Shown: positions 1 to 9,508, counted from the first letter of the stretch. The stretch is 32,882 nt of DNA from Siminovitchia fordii DSM 16014 = CIP 108821 (GCF_000374565.1 NZ_KB894687.1:1-32882); one strand, 5' to 3'. Notes: generated by a model from the letters alone, not told the origin. Program-made: numbers and translations.

Positions 1-156
1 TATTCTTTTTTGTCTGATCGGTTTCTCCGGATTGAAATCTTCCATGTCGGAATACTTTTTCACCGTCCGCCGATCTACCCCCATCTGCCGTGCTACTTCT
101 GCATAGCTGCGACCTTTTGTATTCGTTTCGTATCTGATATAATTAACTTCAGCCAT
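1..156 (-). CDS. istA: IS21-family transposase (IstA-like), N-terminal part, runs off the window
   Basis: The minus strand encodes the first 52 codons of an IS21-type transposase (IstA), the DDE enzyme that acts with the ATPase IstB. The start reads MAEVNYIRYETNTKG, followed by a helix-turn-helix segment (SYAEVARQMGVDRRTVKKY) that binds the element's ends, as is usual for this family. The catalytic domain and istB would lie beyond position 1. The ATG at 156 is preferred over the ATG at 165, because the AGGAG at 167-171 sits about 10 nt before 156 but only 1 nt before 165. Identification rests on family memory of this N-terminus; whether the rest is intact cannot be seen. Confidence 0.8.
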   Translation of the reverse strand, partial: MAEVNYIRYETNTKGRSYAEVARQMGVDRRTVKKYSDMEDFNPEKPIRQKRI

Positions 157-290
157 TGCTAACATCTCCTATACTACCTCCTGTAAAGATATGCCCAAAC
201 AGGAGTGTATGTATTTTTTCGGATGTTGGCAAGTGGCCTTTTTTATGTACATAAATTAGCTGCCGTTTCCTACATTTCTAGTGTGCCATA
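1..290 (-). mobile_element. left end region of an IS21-like insertion sequence
   Basis: The transposase start is followed outward by about 130 bp of non-coding DNA. IS21 elements usually end within 50-150 bp of istA with short terminal repeats. A plausible outer end lies near 280-290 (TGGCACACTAG on the minus strand), but no target duplication or second end is available in the window, so the boundary is a guess. A broken gene begins just outside it (about 301-609), consistent with insertion into or beside that gene. Confidence 0.5.
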
Positions 291-300
291 AACATTTCAA

Positions 301-609
301 TATAGGATACTCTCATTGAAGAAGTTAACCGTCTTTGTGGGAACACCTATTGAAGATGCTATGCAAGAAGTTCAACGTACCTTTTTTGATAGTTTCGAGG
401 AAATGGTCGAACACAAAGGCGATACTATCTGTTACCCCGATTGGGACGAAAAATGGATGGTATATGAAGAAATCTATGGTGTTGACTTTTCCGCTCTATT
501 TTCCAAATGCCCAAAAATATCTACTACATTGTTTATCGTGACCCTTAAAAGTCAGAAATTGTTGGCAGTCGCAGAGATTAATTATATACTTACCATATAT
601 TTTAGGTAA
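301..609 (+). pseudogene. remnant of an unrecognised gene beside the IS element
   Basis: Reading from 316 gives a coding-like stretch (EEMVEHKGDTICYPDWDEKW, then VYEEIYGVDFSALF). The C-terminal part of that frame is not protein-like, whereas the next frame continues with KNIYYIVYRDP and then stops, suggesting a frameshift near 505-515. The 5' end abuts the presumed IS end and has only a TTG start without a clear ribosome binding site. I read it as a gene that lost its start to the insertion and then decayed. The family is not recognised. Confidence 0.4.
590..609. promoter_or_regulatory. candidate operator upstream of the MarR gene
   Basis: TTACC at 590-594 and GGTAA at 605-609 form an inverted repeat with a 10-bp AT-rich spacer, ending 26 nt before the MarR-family start codon. 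MarR proteins commonly repress their own gene from such sites. Five-bp arms in AT-rich DNA are weak evidence. Confidence 0.25.
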
Positions 610-635
610 TAAATATTTTAATAGGCTGTGATAAT

Positions 636-1049
636 ATGTCTGAAAACGATCAAATGAACAAAGTAAAAATAATTATGAGTGAGATGCTTGAACTACAACA
701 AAAATCCAAGAGATTTGTAAATTTACTTTCTGAAGGAGAATCACTCTCACAAAACCAGCTTATTCTTCTTCTACAGTTAGAAATCAATGGTGGAATGAAA
801 GCAACTGATATTGCTGATTTTTTCAATGTGACCCCTGGAGCCGTTACATCAATGTGCGATAAACTGGAGAAACTCAATTTAGTACAACGGGTAAGAAAAA
901 GTGAGGATCGAAGAGTTGTAAAAATGGTTCTAACAAATATCGGTAGGGATAAGGTTCATGAAATATTTTTGAAATTCCCACAAGAAAAGTTGACCAATAT
1001 AGCAAAGGTACTAATGGATATCAATAAGTTAATGAATAAAATTTTTTAA
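636..1049 (+). CDS. MarR-family winged-helix transcriptional regulator
   Basis: A 137-residue cytoplasmic DNA-binding protein of normal MarR length. Residues 36-80 form the helix-turn-helix (LSQNQLILLLQLE, then ATDIADFFNVTPGAVTSM), and 88-100 the wing with the conserved DRR at 91-93. N- and C-terminal helices would form the dimer interface. Family members repress their own gene and a neighbouring efflux or stress gene and release DNA on binding small phenolic ligands; the ligand here is unknown. The gene stands alone, with a strong terminator right after its stop. Its partner may have been lost to the IS element on the left, or it may act on the bactofilin-like operon on the right (inference). 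Confidence 0.85.
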   Translation: MSENDQMNKVKIIMSEMLELQQKSKRFVNLLSEGESLSQNQLILLLQLEINGGMKATDIADFFNVTPGAVTSMCDKLEKLNLVQRVRKSEDRRVVKMVLTNIGRDKVHEIFLKFPQEKLTNIAKVLMDINKLMNKIF

Positions 1050-1079
1050 GGATTTCACGATGTTGAAATCCTTTTTTTA
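1048..1079 (+). terminator. Rho-independent terminator of the MarR gene
   Basis: AAGGATTTCA at 1048-1057 pairs perfectly with TGAAATCCTT at 1064-1073 (10 bp, 6-nt loop), followed by a T run. The stem starts inside the stop codon of the MarR gene. Confidence 0.85.
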
Positions 1080-1213
1080 TTGGATGAGTAGGTGTATGCC
1101 TTGCTTCAGTTTCTTCTTAGTACCTTCCTTGCCTTACACTTTTTTAGTAGTAGCCCGTATTAAATGGGGTATATAACGCGGTCTTTTATTCTTGCCACAA
1201 TAAATCTGATATG

Positions 1214-1260
1214 GTTTAATTGATATACATTTTAATAAGTGAAATATATATCAATTAAAC
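1214..1260 (+). promoter_or_regulatory. 14-bp perfect inverted repeat overlapping a candidate promoter
   Basis: GTTTAATTGATATA (1214-1227) and its exact reverse complement (1247-1260) flank a 19-bp AT-rich centre. A possible -35 (TTGATA, 1220-1225) lies in the left arm and a weak -10 (AATATA, 1243-1248) at the right arm, 17 bp apart. A repressor bound to both arms would cover the promoter of the bactofilin-like gene at 1278. The arm sequence suits MarR- or PadR-type binding, but the regulator is unknown. Confidence 0.6.
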
Positions 1261-1277
1261 TATGGTGGTGTTAAAAA

Positions 1278-1928
1278 ATGAAAGATGAACAAAATCAGAA
1301 GTTACGTAGCATAACCTTTACATGTGGCACTATTAAAAAAATTTCAACAACATATGAACTATTAAAAATTCGTGGCTCTGTTGCTTTCCATCAGGATATA
1401 CATACTAATAAAATTTCAACTCATGGACATAGCTCTTTTCAACATGATGTTGTAGCAGATGTTTTAAAAAACTCAGGATCATGTGTTTTAAAGAACAATT
1501 GCGATATTAAAGAAATTGTAAATACAGGTAATATAAAAATTAAAAAAGGGCAAACAACAAAGATTAACAGTTCTGGAAAGTTAACAGTAGAAGAAATTAT
1601 TCAATCGGAAAATGTTGATTTAATAGGCATTGTTCAAGCGAAGGAAATTAAAACAAAAAAATTTCAGTTAAAATTATCAGGTGAAAGTGTTATTGAACGG
1701 CTTATAGCTGATGAAGCCTATGTAGAGAAGGAAAAGGTAACGTTCTCTTTATTAAGGAAAAAACTATTCTGCAAGTATATAAAAGGAGGTAGCCTGCAAA
1801 TTTCCTATACAGATGCGGAAATTGTTGAAGGGGACACGGTGGTAATCGGTAAGAATTGCAATATCCAAAACTTTATTATAGAGAAAGTTATACAATCTCC
1901 CCAAACGCTAAAGTCCAACATATCATAA
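1278..1928 (+). CDS. bactofilin-like (polymer-forming cytoskeletal) protein
   Basis: A 216-residue protein built of short beta-strand repeats alternating hydrophobic and polar residues (IKKIS, LLKIRGS, SCVLKNNCDIKEIV, GNIKIKKGQ, SGKLTVEEI, NVDLIGIVQAKEI, FQLKLSGES). This is the pattern of the right-handed beta-helix of bactofilins, which self-assemble into membrane-associated filaments. The C-terminal end (AEIVEGDTVVIGKNCNIQNF) matches the end I recall in Bacillus YhbE/YhbF-type proteins. RBS GGTGGTG lies 7 nt before the ATG. It is followed 13 nt later by a small membrane protein, so the two probably form one operon. A 14-bp inverted repeat sits on the promoter. Family assignment is by repeat pattern, not by alignment. 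Confidence 0.65.
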   Translation: MKDEQNQKLRSITFTCGTIKKISTTYELLKIRGSVAFHQDIHTNKISTHGHSSFQHDVVADVLKNSGSCVLKNNCDIKEIVNTGNIKIKKGQTTKINSSGKLTVEEIIQSENVDLIGIVQAKEIKTKKFQLKLSGESVIERLIADEAYVEKEKVTFSLLRKKLFCKYIKGGSLQISYTDAEIVEGDTVVIGKNCNIQNFIIEKVIQSPQTLKSNIS

Positions 1929-1941
1929 GGAGTGAAAAACA

Positions 1942-2229
1942 ATGAACCTTAAAAAAATCATTTACTCCTTTTTTTACTCACTAACAATTCCTGTCCTTTC
2001 CATCCTTTATGCAGGATTAATAGTTAGTACGATTATTTGCATGCTTGCTGGGATACTGCGAACATTCGGTTTTGAGCAAATAAAAATGAGCATTTGGTCC
2101 GGAATTGATCTGCCGGTTGCTTTAAGTATTCCTTTTGCAATCATTGTTTCATTGTTTTTAATAATTGGTTCACTTTATGTAAAACGCTTAATTAATTTCT
2201 GTATTTCGAACCTTAAATCCTATATCTAA
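1942..2229 (+). CDS. small two-segment membrane protein
   Basis: A 95-residue protein with two strong hydrophobic segments (about 8-40 and 55-80) separated by a short polar loop (GFEQIKMSIWSGIDLPV), and basic ends (NLKK; YVKRL). It should sit in the cytoplasmic membrane. The AAGGAG binding site overlaps the stop codon of the bactofilin-like gene, so the two are translated together. A bactofilin next to a membrane protein suggests a membrane anchor or partner for the filament, but that is inference. No enzyme motif is visible, and I do not recognise a named family. Confidence 0.7.
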   Translation: MNLKKIIYSFFYSLTIPVLSILYAGLIVSTIICMLAGILRTFGFEQIKMSIWSGIDLPVALSIPFAIIVSLFLIIGSLYVKRLINFCISNLKSYI

Positions 2230-2675
2230 CAGTTTTGTTTTCTCTTGTTTTCTTTACGCACTACTCTCGCAGATTTCTATTCCTACTCTTGAAAAAAGGT
2301 GAGAAACAAATTATGTATCAGAAATTGTCCAAAATGGGGTTCAGTAAGAAAATTTATTTTAACTCGAACGTTGGAATGCGCATCTGTGTGGGAGGATTTC
2401 GAAGAGGTTATTTTGTTGTCTCCCTAAATAAACATTTCCAATCTCCAGGTTCTTTTTTCTAATACCCCCTTGTTCTTCCTGGTTTATCTTATTATTTTGG
2501 AAGATTTTATATTAGATGTGAGAACATGTGGAAACCAGGACAATATGTTTATACCTGTGTCTCAACTTACCTGATTTTCTTTGCACTTTTTATTTGTTAA
2601 TATTAAAATGTATAATGATTAAAATTTACAGTTATTTGATAAAACGTGCTTAAGCACGATATAGGTGAAATTAAA
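2230..2675. other. intergenic stretch without a convincing gene
   Basis: Weakly coding-looking fragments occur in two overlapping plus frames around 2300-2450 (one contains NCPKWGS), but neither has a supported start or a recognisable domain. A perfect 14-bp palindrome, CGTGCTTAAGCACG, lies at 2645-2658 just before the terminator at 2676; it could be a protein site or part of a hairpin. Confidence 0.4.
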
Positions 2676-2701
2676 GCAGGGAAATCCTTGCTTTTTATTT
2701 T
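2676..2701 (+). terminator. Rho-independent terminator upstream of dus
   Basis: GCAGGG (2676-2681) pairs with CCTTGC (2686-2691) with one G-T pair and a 4-nt loop, followed by TTTTTATTTTT. It probably ends transcripts from the bactofilin-like operon, or could attenuate dus. Confidence 0.6.
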
Positions 2702-2748
2702 TGGGGACAGGGGCTTGCCCAGGTGTCCAATTATGAGAGGTTTTGAAT

Positions 2749-3729
2749 ATGAAAGATAATTTTTGGCATGATTTACCAAGGCCATTTTTTATACTGGCAC
2801 CAATGGAAGATGTGACAGATGTTGTTTTCCGCCATGTAGTAAGTGAAGCAGCCAGACCTGATGTGTTTTTTACAGAGTTTACAAACACGGAGAGTTATTG
2901 TCACCCACAAGGGATTCAAAGTGTTCGTGGGCGTTTGACTTTTACAGAGGATGAACAACCAATTGTAGCCCATATATGGGGGGATAAGCCTGAATACTTT
3001 CGGCAAATGAGTATTGGTATGGCGAAACTAGGCTTTCGGGGTTTAGATATCAATATGGGCTGTCCTGTACCTAATGTGGCACAGAATGGGAAGGGAAGCG
3101 GCCTTATCCGTCGTCCAGAAGTTGCGGCAGATTTAATACAAGCAGCAAAAGCAGGAGGATTACCCGTAAGTGTAAAGACAAGGCTTGGCTACACGGATGT
3201 AAACGAATGGCAGGATTGGCTGACACACATATTGAAACAAGACATTGTCAATCTATCCATTCATCTGCGTACAAGGAAGGAAATGAGCAAAGTAGATGCT
3301 CATTGGGAGCTAATACCGGAGATTAAGAAACTTCGTGACAAGGTGTCACCAGATACACTTTTGACGATCAATGGGGATATTCCTGACCGTCAAACTGGCT
3401 TGAAGCTCGTTGATCAATATGGTGTTGATGGGGTTATGATTGGGCGTGGCATTTTCAATAATCCATTTGCCTTTGAAAAAGAACCGAAAGATCATAGCAG
3501 TAAGGAATTGCTTGATCTTTTAAGATTGCATCTTGATCTCCATGATAAATACTCAAATTTAGAGCTGCGTTCGTTCAAGGCTCTTCATCGATTTTTTAAG
3601 ATATATATCAAAGGATTTCGAGGGGCGAGTCAATTAAGAAATCAATTAATGGGTACAGAGTCAACGGATGAAGTGCGTGCGATGCTCGATAGTTTTGAGT
3701 CAAAGCATCTTGATGGAATTTGGAAATAG
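2749..3729 (+). CDS. dus: tRNA-dihydrouridine synthase
   Basis: A 326-residue FMN-dependent enzyme that reduces uridine to dihydrouridine in tRNA D-loops using NADPH. It shows the TIM-barrel start APMEDVTD (17-24), the signature INMGCPVPN with the catalytic Cys at 105 followed by GKGSGLI, the VKTRLGY strand (142-148), and the C-terminal FMN-phosphate motifs ([20 protein letters not shown]). Length and the [15 protein letters not shown] start resemble DusC-type enzymes more than the usual Bacillus DusB-type, so it may be an additional paralogue (inference). ATG 2749 is chosen over TTG 2743, because GAGAGG (2735-2740) sits 8 nt before it. The gene stands alone, with hairpins on both sides. Confidence 0.9.
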   Translation: MKDNFWHDLPRPFFILAPMEDVTDVVFRHVVSEAARPDVFFTEFTNTESYCHPQGIQSVRGRLTFTEDEQPIVAHIWGDKPEYFRQMSIGMAKLGFRGLDINMGCPVPNVAQNGKGSGLIRRPEVAADLIQAAKAGGLPVSVKTRLGYTDVNEWQDWLTHILKQDIVNLSIHLRTRKEMSKVDAHWELIPEIKKLRDKVSPDTLLTINGDIPDRQTGLKLVDQYGVDGVMIGRGIFNNPFAFEKEPKDHSSKELLDLLRLHLDLHDKYSNLELRSFKALHRFFKIYIKGFRGASQLRNQLMGTESTDEVRAMLDSFESKHLDGIWK

Positions 3730-3740
3730 TAGAATGATGT

Positions 3741-3765
3741 GCCCCCCTGTATGAAATGGGGGGGC
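3741..3765 (+). terminator. GC-rich hairpin after dus, no T run
   Basis: GCCCCCC (3741-3747) pairs perfectly with GGGGGGC (3759-3765) 12 nt after the dus stop codon. It lacks a T tail, so termination may be weak or it may only stabilise the mRNA end. Confidence 0.5.
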
Positions 3766-3778
3766 CTTGGTTCATTTC

Positions 3779-3940
3779 TTATGGTCCCAAACTATTCATT
3801 CGGCTGGTTTCCTTGGTTGCTTTATTTAAGAGAATCAGGCGTTCCTCAGCTAACTGCCCACAATACTCTTTATACCTTTTAAGAATTGGGAGCGACTGCT
3901 TATACTGCAATCGCACCCGGTTCTTACATACAACCGTCAT
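3779..3940 (-). CDS. small unrecognised ORF downstream of arr
   Basis: A 53-codon minus-strand frame starts MTVVCKNRVRLQYKQSL, continues ILKRYKEYCGQLAEERLIL and ends SRMNSLGP. It is strongly charged and helical, with a codon pattern like real protein, and lies 27 bp beyond the arr stop on the same strand. An AGGGGG sits about 15 nt before the ATG, too far to be a good ribosome binding site. It may be a small gene co-transcribed with arr, or the C-terminal relic of a larger, lost gene (a transposase or recombinase tail would fit the composition). No family is recognised. Confidence 0.35.
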   Translation of the reverse strand: MTVVCKNRVRLQYKQSLPILKRYKEYCGQLAEERLILLNKATKETSRMNSLGP

Positions 3941-3967
3941 TAAGTTGAAAAGGATCCCCCTCAGGAA

Positions 3968-4384
3968 TTAATCATCTATTATAGCTTTTCCTTGTTCACG
4001 TAACTTTTTTAAAGATGTAAGCATATGTTTTATTTCTTCATCGGAATGTCTTTCCCATGAACCTAATTCAGCTATTATTTTTAAAGGAGATTTAGACCTA
4101 TAAGAACGTGTTGGGTTTCCAGGAAATCTTTTGTCAGTTAAGTTTGGATCATTTTCAAAATCACCTAATGGTTCTACAATATAAATTCTTTCCTTTGATT
4201 TAGATGTTGCTAATTCAGCACCCCATTTAGCAGCATCTAGTGTCGCAGTAAAATATATATAGTTGGATTTTTTATCTTGGTAATTTGATAAGTGTTGTGG
4301 TTCTAATAAATCTCCAATATTTAGCTCTGCTTTAGTTCCATGAAAAAAAGGGCCATTATCTAAGATATCTTTTTTGTCATTCAT
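3968..4384 (-). CDS. arr: rifampin ADP-ribosyltransferase
   Basis: A 138-residue cytoplasmic enzyme that transfers ADP-ribose from NAD+ to the ansa-chain hydroxyl of rifampin, abolishing binding to RNA polymerase. Family motifs in order: FFHGTK (13-18, NAD-binding His), NYIYFTATLDAAKWGAELA (from 41, conserved Tyr), IYIVEPLG, and DPNLTDKRFPGNPTRSYRS (from 79) with the conserved Asp. The usual Arr length is about 140, so the gene is full length. AAGGAG lies about 12 nt before the ATG, and a TATAAT -10 lies at 4432-4427. Chromosomal arr genes are common in soil Bacillaceae and actinobacteria, so resistance is likely intrinsic rather than recently acquired (inference). Confidence 0.93.
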   Translation of the reverse strand: MNDKKDILDNGPFFHGTKAELNIGDLLEPQHLSNYQDKKSNYIYFTATLDAAKWGAELATSKSKERIYIVEPLGDFENDPNLTDKRFPGNPTRSYRSKSPLKIIAELGSWERHSDEEIKHMLTSLKKLREQGKAIIDD

Positions 4385-4426
4385 ACTGACTATTACACTC
4401 CTTATATTTTTAGATTTGTGTATAAC

Positions 4427-4432
4427 ATTATA
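4427..4432 (-). promoter_or_regulatory. -10 box of the arr promoter
   Basis: A perfect TATAAT on the minus strand, about 43 nt upstream of the arr start codon. No clear -35 box is seen at 17 bp. Confidence 0.45.
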
Positions 4433-4499
4433 GTATAGGGATTATAGAAAGGTAGTCTAAAAATAATTTTTAAATAATAGTATAATGTAAGTAGAGAGA

Positions 4500-4646
4500 A
4501 TGATATCGAACGCAATGACCAATTCTTTACGTTTTAATTACATCAGTTTTATGGTTGAAGGGATTGGTGCATTTGTAGGATCTTTCATTGTTCTAATTGC
4601 TACTGTATTATCAATGATAGGATTAGGAAAAAAGTTTACTTCTTGA
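4500..4646 (+). CDS. 48-residue single-segment membrane peptide or gene remnant
   Basis: The frame begins MISNAMTNSLRFNYISF and holds one hydrophobic segment (GIGAFVGSFIVLIATVLSMI) ending in GLGKKFTS. TATAAT lies at 4481-4486, only 14 nt before the ATG, so a transcript would have almost no leader; the AGAGAG before the ATG is very close. It may be a small membrane protein, or the last transmembrane segment of a lost transporter. A 10-bp perfect hairpin (4684-4693/4704-4713) follows. Confidence 0.35.
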   Translation: MISNAMTNSLRFNYISFMVEGIGAFVGSFIVLIATVLSMIGLGKKFTS

Positions 4647-4683
4647 TTTCAAGCTTATAAAGAATTCGTAAGAGTTAAGAACG

Positions 4684-4713
4684 ATTCCCATAAAGCAAAC
4701 GGCTTATGGGAAT
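4684..4713 (+). terminator. 10-bp perfect hairpin, no T run
   Basis: ATTCCCATAA at 4684-4693 pairs with TTATGGGAAT at 4704-4713. No T tract follows, so it is only a possible terminator for the ORF at 4500. Confidence 0.35.
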
Positions 4714-4726
4714 TATCATATGACGT

Positions 4727-5085
4727 ATGGCCGGTTTGATGGATAATCTATATATTCCAGCATATGAAACGGAAGTAGTAGAAAGTACTTTTTACGTTCA
4801 AAAGAGAACTTTGGAAAGTATGAGAAATCATTTTTTTTGCCATTTTCAGAATAGATGGAAATTACGTAGGGTTTGCGAAGGTTCATCGCATTTAACCCAT
4901 AGGACTGGACATTCGCATGCGTTTAAATCATCAATGAGTTTAATATCTCTGTTTCGATTTTATCAAAACGTTTGGGATACTCCAGTCCTGAGATATGTGG
5001 TCAAGCGGTAAATGAACTCATTGCTGAAGAAATGGCAGGCAATATTAAAAATGCAGACCACAGAAAAAACAGGAGTTTCGTTTAA
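4727..5085 (+). pseudogene. decayed coding region with a winged-helix-like fragment
   Basis: The first part is open in one frame (start DNLYIPAYETEVVEST), but its later part is not protein-like. From 4927 another frame becomes clearly coding-like: NEFNISVSILSKRLGYSSPE, then AVNELIAEEMAGNI, ending at a TAA at 5083. The spacing of LSKRLGYSS and AVNELI resembles a helix-turn-helix with its recognition helix. I infer a frameshifted remnant of a regulator or replication-type protein; the family is not identified. The strong terminator at 5202 may have belonged to this gene. Confidence 0.35.
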
Positions 5086-5201
5086 TGGCAATCAAGCCAT
5101 AAAAAACAAGTTCCGCCAGAATCCCCCCCAAATTAAAGGGCGAAAAACGTTGATATAACAGTGTTTTAAGTCAACGCTCTCTGAGTGGGAGTAGTAGAAG
5201 G
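5086..5201. other. non-coding stretch before the terminator at 5202
   Basis: No gene is visible. CGTTGA (5149-5154) and TCAACG (5171-5176) form a short inverted repeat. Nothing else is supported. Confidence 0.3.
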
Positions 5202-5245
5202 AGAGCCGAAACCCTTTGTTCATTAGGGTTTCGGCTCTTTTATCT
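5202..5245 (+). terminator. strong Rho-independent terminator
   Basis: AGAGCCGAAACCCT (5202-5215) pairs perfectly with AGGGTTTCGGCTCT (5225-5238), a 14-bp stem with a 9-nt loop followed by TTTTAT. It stands without an intact gene in front of it, so it probably outlived the decayed gene at 4727-5085. Confidence 0.85.
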
Positions 5246-5525
5246 ATTTTTATTGCATTGTTATTGAAATTATTTACGTAGGTAATGAGCAGTGAATTGA
5301 TTCTTGGAATAAGTATCTTATTTTACGTAGAGTAGTGCTTATTTGGTTATTTATGAATATAATAATTGAATTTTCACTTAGGCTAAGTATACTGGGGATT
5401 ATTAATCATATATAAATAAGATCCATATCGTCAAAAAATCAATGACAATTAACCGTCGAGGAATGAGAATTTTTTGTATCTAGTTAACATCTGTTCAGCA
5501 TACGGAAAAGAGGGGATGTAATTAG
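5246..5525. other. AT-rich intergenic stretch
   Basis: No gene is visible. It must carry the promoter of the membrane protein at 5526, but no -35/-10 pair stands out clearly. Confidence 0.4.
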
Positions 5526-6428
5526 TTGAAGAAATTTTGGGTTTTCCTAGCTTTTTTATTTACTTCTGTTGTTATCACTGCGTGCACTCACAATTTCGCG
5601 GAAGAGTTTCTATATGATTATCCTATTAAAGATTTCAAAAAAGCAAAAGGTATTGTTTCAGATATTCGAACGGAAAAAGGATTATATACACCACCCGTTT
5701 ATCTTGCAAAAGTAGAGTTGAAAACAAATCATTCTTCGGATGATATTTATCCTCAGGAATTACGAATCTCGAAAAGACAATTAATGGATGCAATAGATGG
5801 TAAGTCAATCAATGGCTTTACATCTGACGGAACGGATTTCCACACATTCCATGATGTTTTTTACAATAGCTCGATGTATATTTTATTTATTTCCATCGGT
5901 ATCCTCTTGCTTTGCATAACACTGCTTTTATGGCTATCACAATATAAACTATTCGGCCCTCTCTTTCGTCTATTGGGTAAATTGCCTATATTCCGAGTGG
6001 ATGATTTATTCCAAAAAATAATCTTGCTTAGCTTAATTATACCTTTCTCCGTCTATGCTATTTTTGTACTGATCAATTTAGGTCAAAAATTAATTCCATT
6101 TAATAAAGATCTATTGAATGCTGAGGTTATATCTTCTCATCTCGATTATAACTCTATGCATGATTCTTATCATATGTTAAAGATAGGCTATGAAACTCCT
6201 AAAGATGGTTACTCTACAGTAGATAAAGAAGTCTCTGCTCGGACTTATCGTAAGTATCAACCTGGGGATACAATTAAAATTGCTGTCTCTAAAAATAACC
6301 CTTATAACGTTTTTATTGCAAACTTATCATTTCTCGAGATAGTCAGTTCCTTTCTAAAATTACGGGTTCTATTACTCTGTGCCTTTTTACCAATATATAT
6401 ATGGTTTTATCGGCTTGCTTATCGATAA
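5526..6428 (+). CDS. membrane protein with DUF3592-like extracytoplasmic segment
   Basis: A 300-residue protein. The N-terminus (KKFWVFLAFLFTSVVITACT) is a signal peptide with a lipobox-like VITAC, so it may be a lipoprotein. Hydrophobic segments lie at about 115-137, 160-187 and 275-295. Between the last two, a polar part ends in ARTYRKYQPGDTIKIAVS then NPYNVFI, which fits the DUF3592 pattern (Y-x-x-GD-x-I-x-V followed by a NP-x-x pair). A TTG start is used: GAGGGG at about 5511-5516 precedes TTG 5526 and no ATG fits. No enzymatic motif is visible. The gene is alone between decayed regions, and its function is unknown. Confidence 0.7.
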   Translation: MKKFWVFLAFLFTSVVITACTHNFAEEFLYDYPIKDFKKAKGIVSDIRTEKGLYTPPVYLAKVELKTNHSSDDIYPQELRISKRQLMDAIDGKSINGFTSDGTDFHTFHDVFYNSSMYILFISIGILLLCITLLLWLSQYKLFGPLFRLLGKLPIFRVDDLFQKIILLSLIIPFSVYAIFVLINLGQKLIPFNKDLLNAEVISSHLDYNSMHDSYHMLKIGYETPKDGYSTVDKEVSARTYRKYQPGDTIKIAVSKNNPYNVFIANLSFLEIVSSFLKLRVLLLCAFLPIYIWFYRLAYR

Positions 6429-6750
6429 TACCATTTAGCAAGCGATACAAGGGGAGGTGAATTACTATCGCCATTTATATCGACAATAATCTTCCATTTA
6501 CCATTCAGTGGTGTAACCGTCAAGTAGAAATGAACAATTTTAAAAAAATAACACTCGGGTTTATCAAATAGGGTTCAACACTTTGTTTATCGAATAAAGC
6601 TATCCTGTATTTCGTTCTGATACTGTGTCCTGTTCTTCATTGAAGGTCAAGATTTCGCTTCGGTGAAGAAGGTAGCGGTTGTAAATCAGAAAGAACTTCG
6701 AACATCCTACCTATAAAATCAAATATAATCATTATTAGTGATGGTAATGA
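6429..6750. other. intergenic stretch without a gene
   Basis: All frames are broken by stops; a minus-strand frame at 6637-6882 has no ribosome binding site and is not protein-like. No hairpin or promoter stands out. Confidence 0.4.
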
Positions 6751-6924
6751 AGAAAGGGTTGTTTGGTGGCTACTACGTGGATTTTTATTACCGATATAAC
6801 TTATAGCAGCTATGACTCTTGGGCTGTTGTTATATCCTATTATAATTATGACGGAGAATGGCAACATAGTACACATTATCACGAGCCATACTCTAGAAGT
6901 TGGAAACGCAATTTAGGTGTTTAA
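6751..6924 (+). pseudogene. C-terminal remnant of an unrecognised protein
   Basis: A frame without a start codon, opened by a TGA at 6748, encodes a clearly protein-like end: ITDITYSSYDSWAVVISYYN, then YDGEWQHSTHYHEPYSRSW and RNLGV before TAA. The aromatic- and His-rich composition is unusual, but the family is not recognised. With no start and no upstream coding sequence, it looks like the tail of a deleted gene. Confidence 0.4.
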
Positions 6925-7131
6925 TTCAGAGGTTGATGTTTTTTTGCTCCATTGTTTGAAAATGATGAACCCTCTTTCCTTAAAACGAACACCTATTTTG
7001 ATTTACTACTAATAAATAGCAATAGAATTAGTTGTAAGTAAAAATAAATTTCTCGTTATAACATAATGATCTTATGATGTTTCTTCCGTATCTATGGATA
7101 GGCCCCTTTTTCGATTACCTAAAACTAACGA

Positions 7132-7159
7132 TTGAAAATCCGATTAGAAATGCTATAAT
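7132..7159 (+). promoter_or_regulatory. SigA-type promoter of xpt-pbuX
   Basis: TTGAAA at 7132-7137 and a perfect TATAAT at 7154-7159, with a 16-bp spacer, start a transcript about 20 nt before the guanine aptamer. Confidence 0.75.
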
Positions 7160-7185
7160 AACAATATTCTACAATAAAAATAGGA

Positions 7186-7260
7186 CTCACTCATATAATC
7201 GCAGGAATAGGGCTTGCAAGTTTCTACCGGTTTGCCGTAAACAAACTGACTATGGGTGGC
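7186..7260 (+). ncRNA. guanine-sensing purine riboswitch aptamer
   Basis: The element has the three-helix purine aptamer. P1 pairs CACTCATA (7188-7195) with TATGGGTG (7251-7258). P2 is GCAGG/CTTGC (7201-7205/7213-7217) with a 7-nt loop. P3 is GGTTTG/CAAACT with the loop CCGTAAA. The core GTTTCTACC is conserved, and the J3/1 segment reads GACTAT. The C in that segment pairs with guanine (adenine riboswitches have U), so guanine, hypoxanthine or xanthine should switch it. It precedes a terminator at 7320 and the xpt-pbuX operon, the classical arrangement in Bacillus: ligand binding favours termination. Confidence 0.96.
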
Positions 7261-7319
7261 AAGTGGATTGGAAAAATAAGGTTTGTAGAAATCTTGTTTT
7301 TTCTATTTCTTTAAGAATT

Positions 7320-9300
<1,981 letters not shown>

Positions 9301-9307
9301 AAGGTAA

Positions 9308-9433
9308 TTGATTAAATTTGATGAATTAGTCAAAAGAAATCTCATTATTAATTCGGTTCATTTTGAAAGTAAACAAGACATGAAAAGTTTCATGGTAGAG
9401 GGAATTGAAATTAAATTGTACATCAAATCATAA
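9308..9433 (+). CDS. possible 41-residue small protein after pbuX
   Basis: A coding-like frame begins with TTG right after an in-frame stop: LIKFDELVKRNLIINS, then VHFESKQDMKSFMVEGIEI, ending LYIKS. An AAAAGG overlapping the pbuX stop lies only 3 nt before the TTG, so translation would need coupling to pbuX. The alternation of hydrophobic and charged residues looks real. It could be a small co-transcribed protein or a gene tail. No family is recognised. Confidence 0.3.
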   Translation: MIKFDELVKRNLIINSVHFESKQDMKSFMVEGIEIKLYIKS

Positions 9434-9452
9434 GGTGGCCCAGCTTAATTGA

Positions 9453-9508
9453 TAAAAAAAAGCCGATTCTCATTCATGTTTATGGGAGAAAAATCGGCTT
9501 TTTCTTTA
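9453..9508 (+). terminator. terminator of the xpt-pbuX operon
   Basis: AAAAGCCGATT (9458-9468) pairs with AATCGGCTTTT (9492-9502), with an inner CTC/GAG extension and a T run. The A-rich 5' flank would let it work in the opposite direction as well. Confidence 0.85.

Noticed and set aside
2235-2462. 75-codon plus frame after the small membrane protein
   Set aside because: Composition is not protein-like, the start has no binding site, and another frame in the same DNA looks equally coding; no recognisable domain.
6637-6882. 81-codon minus frame
   Set aside because: The plus strand in its right half encodes a better protein-like fragment; the minus frame has no ribosome binding site or family resemblance.
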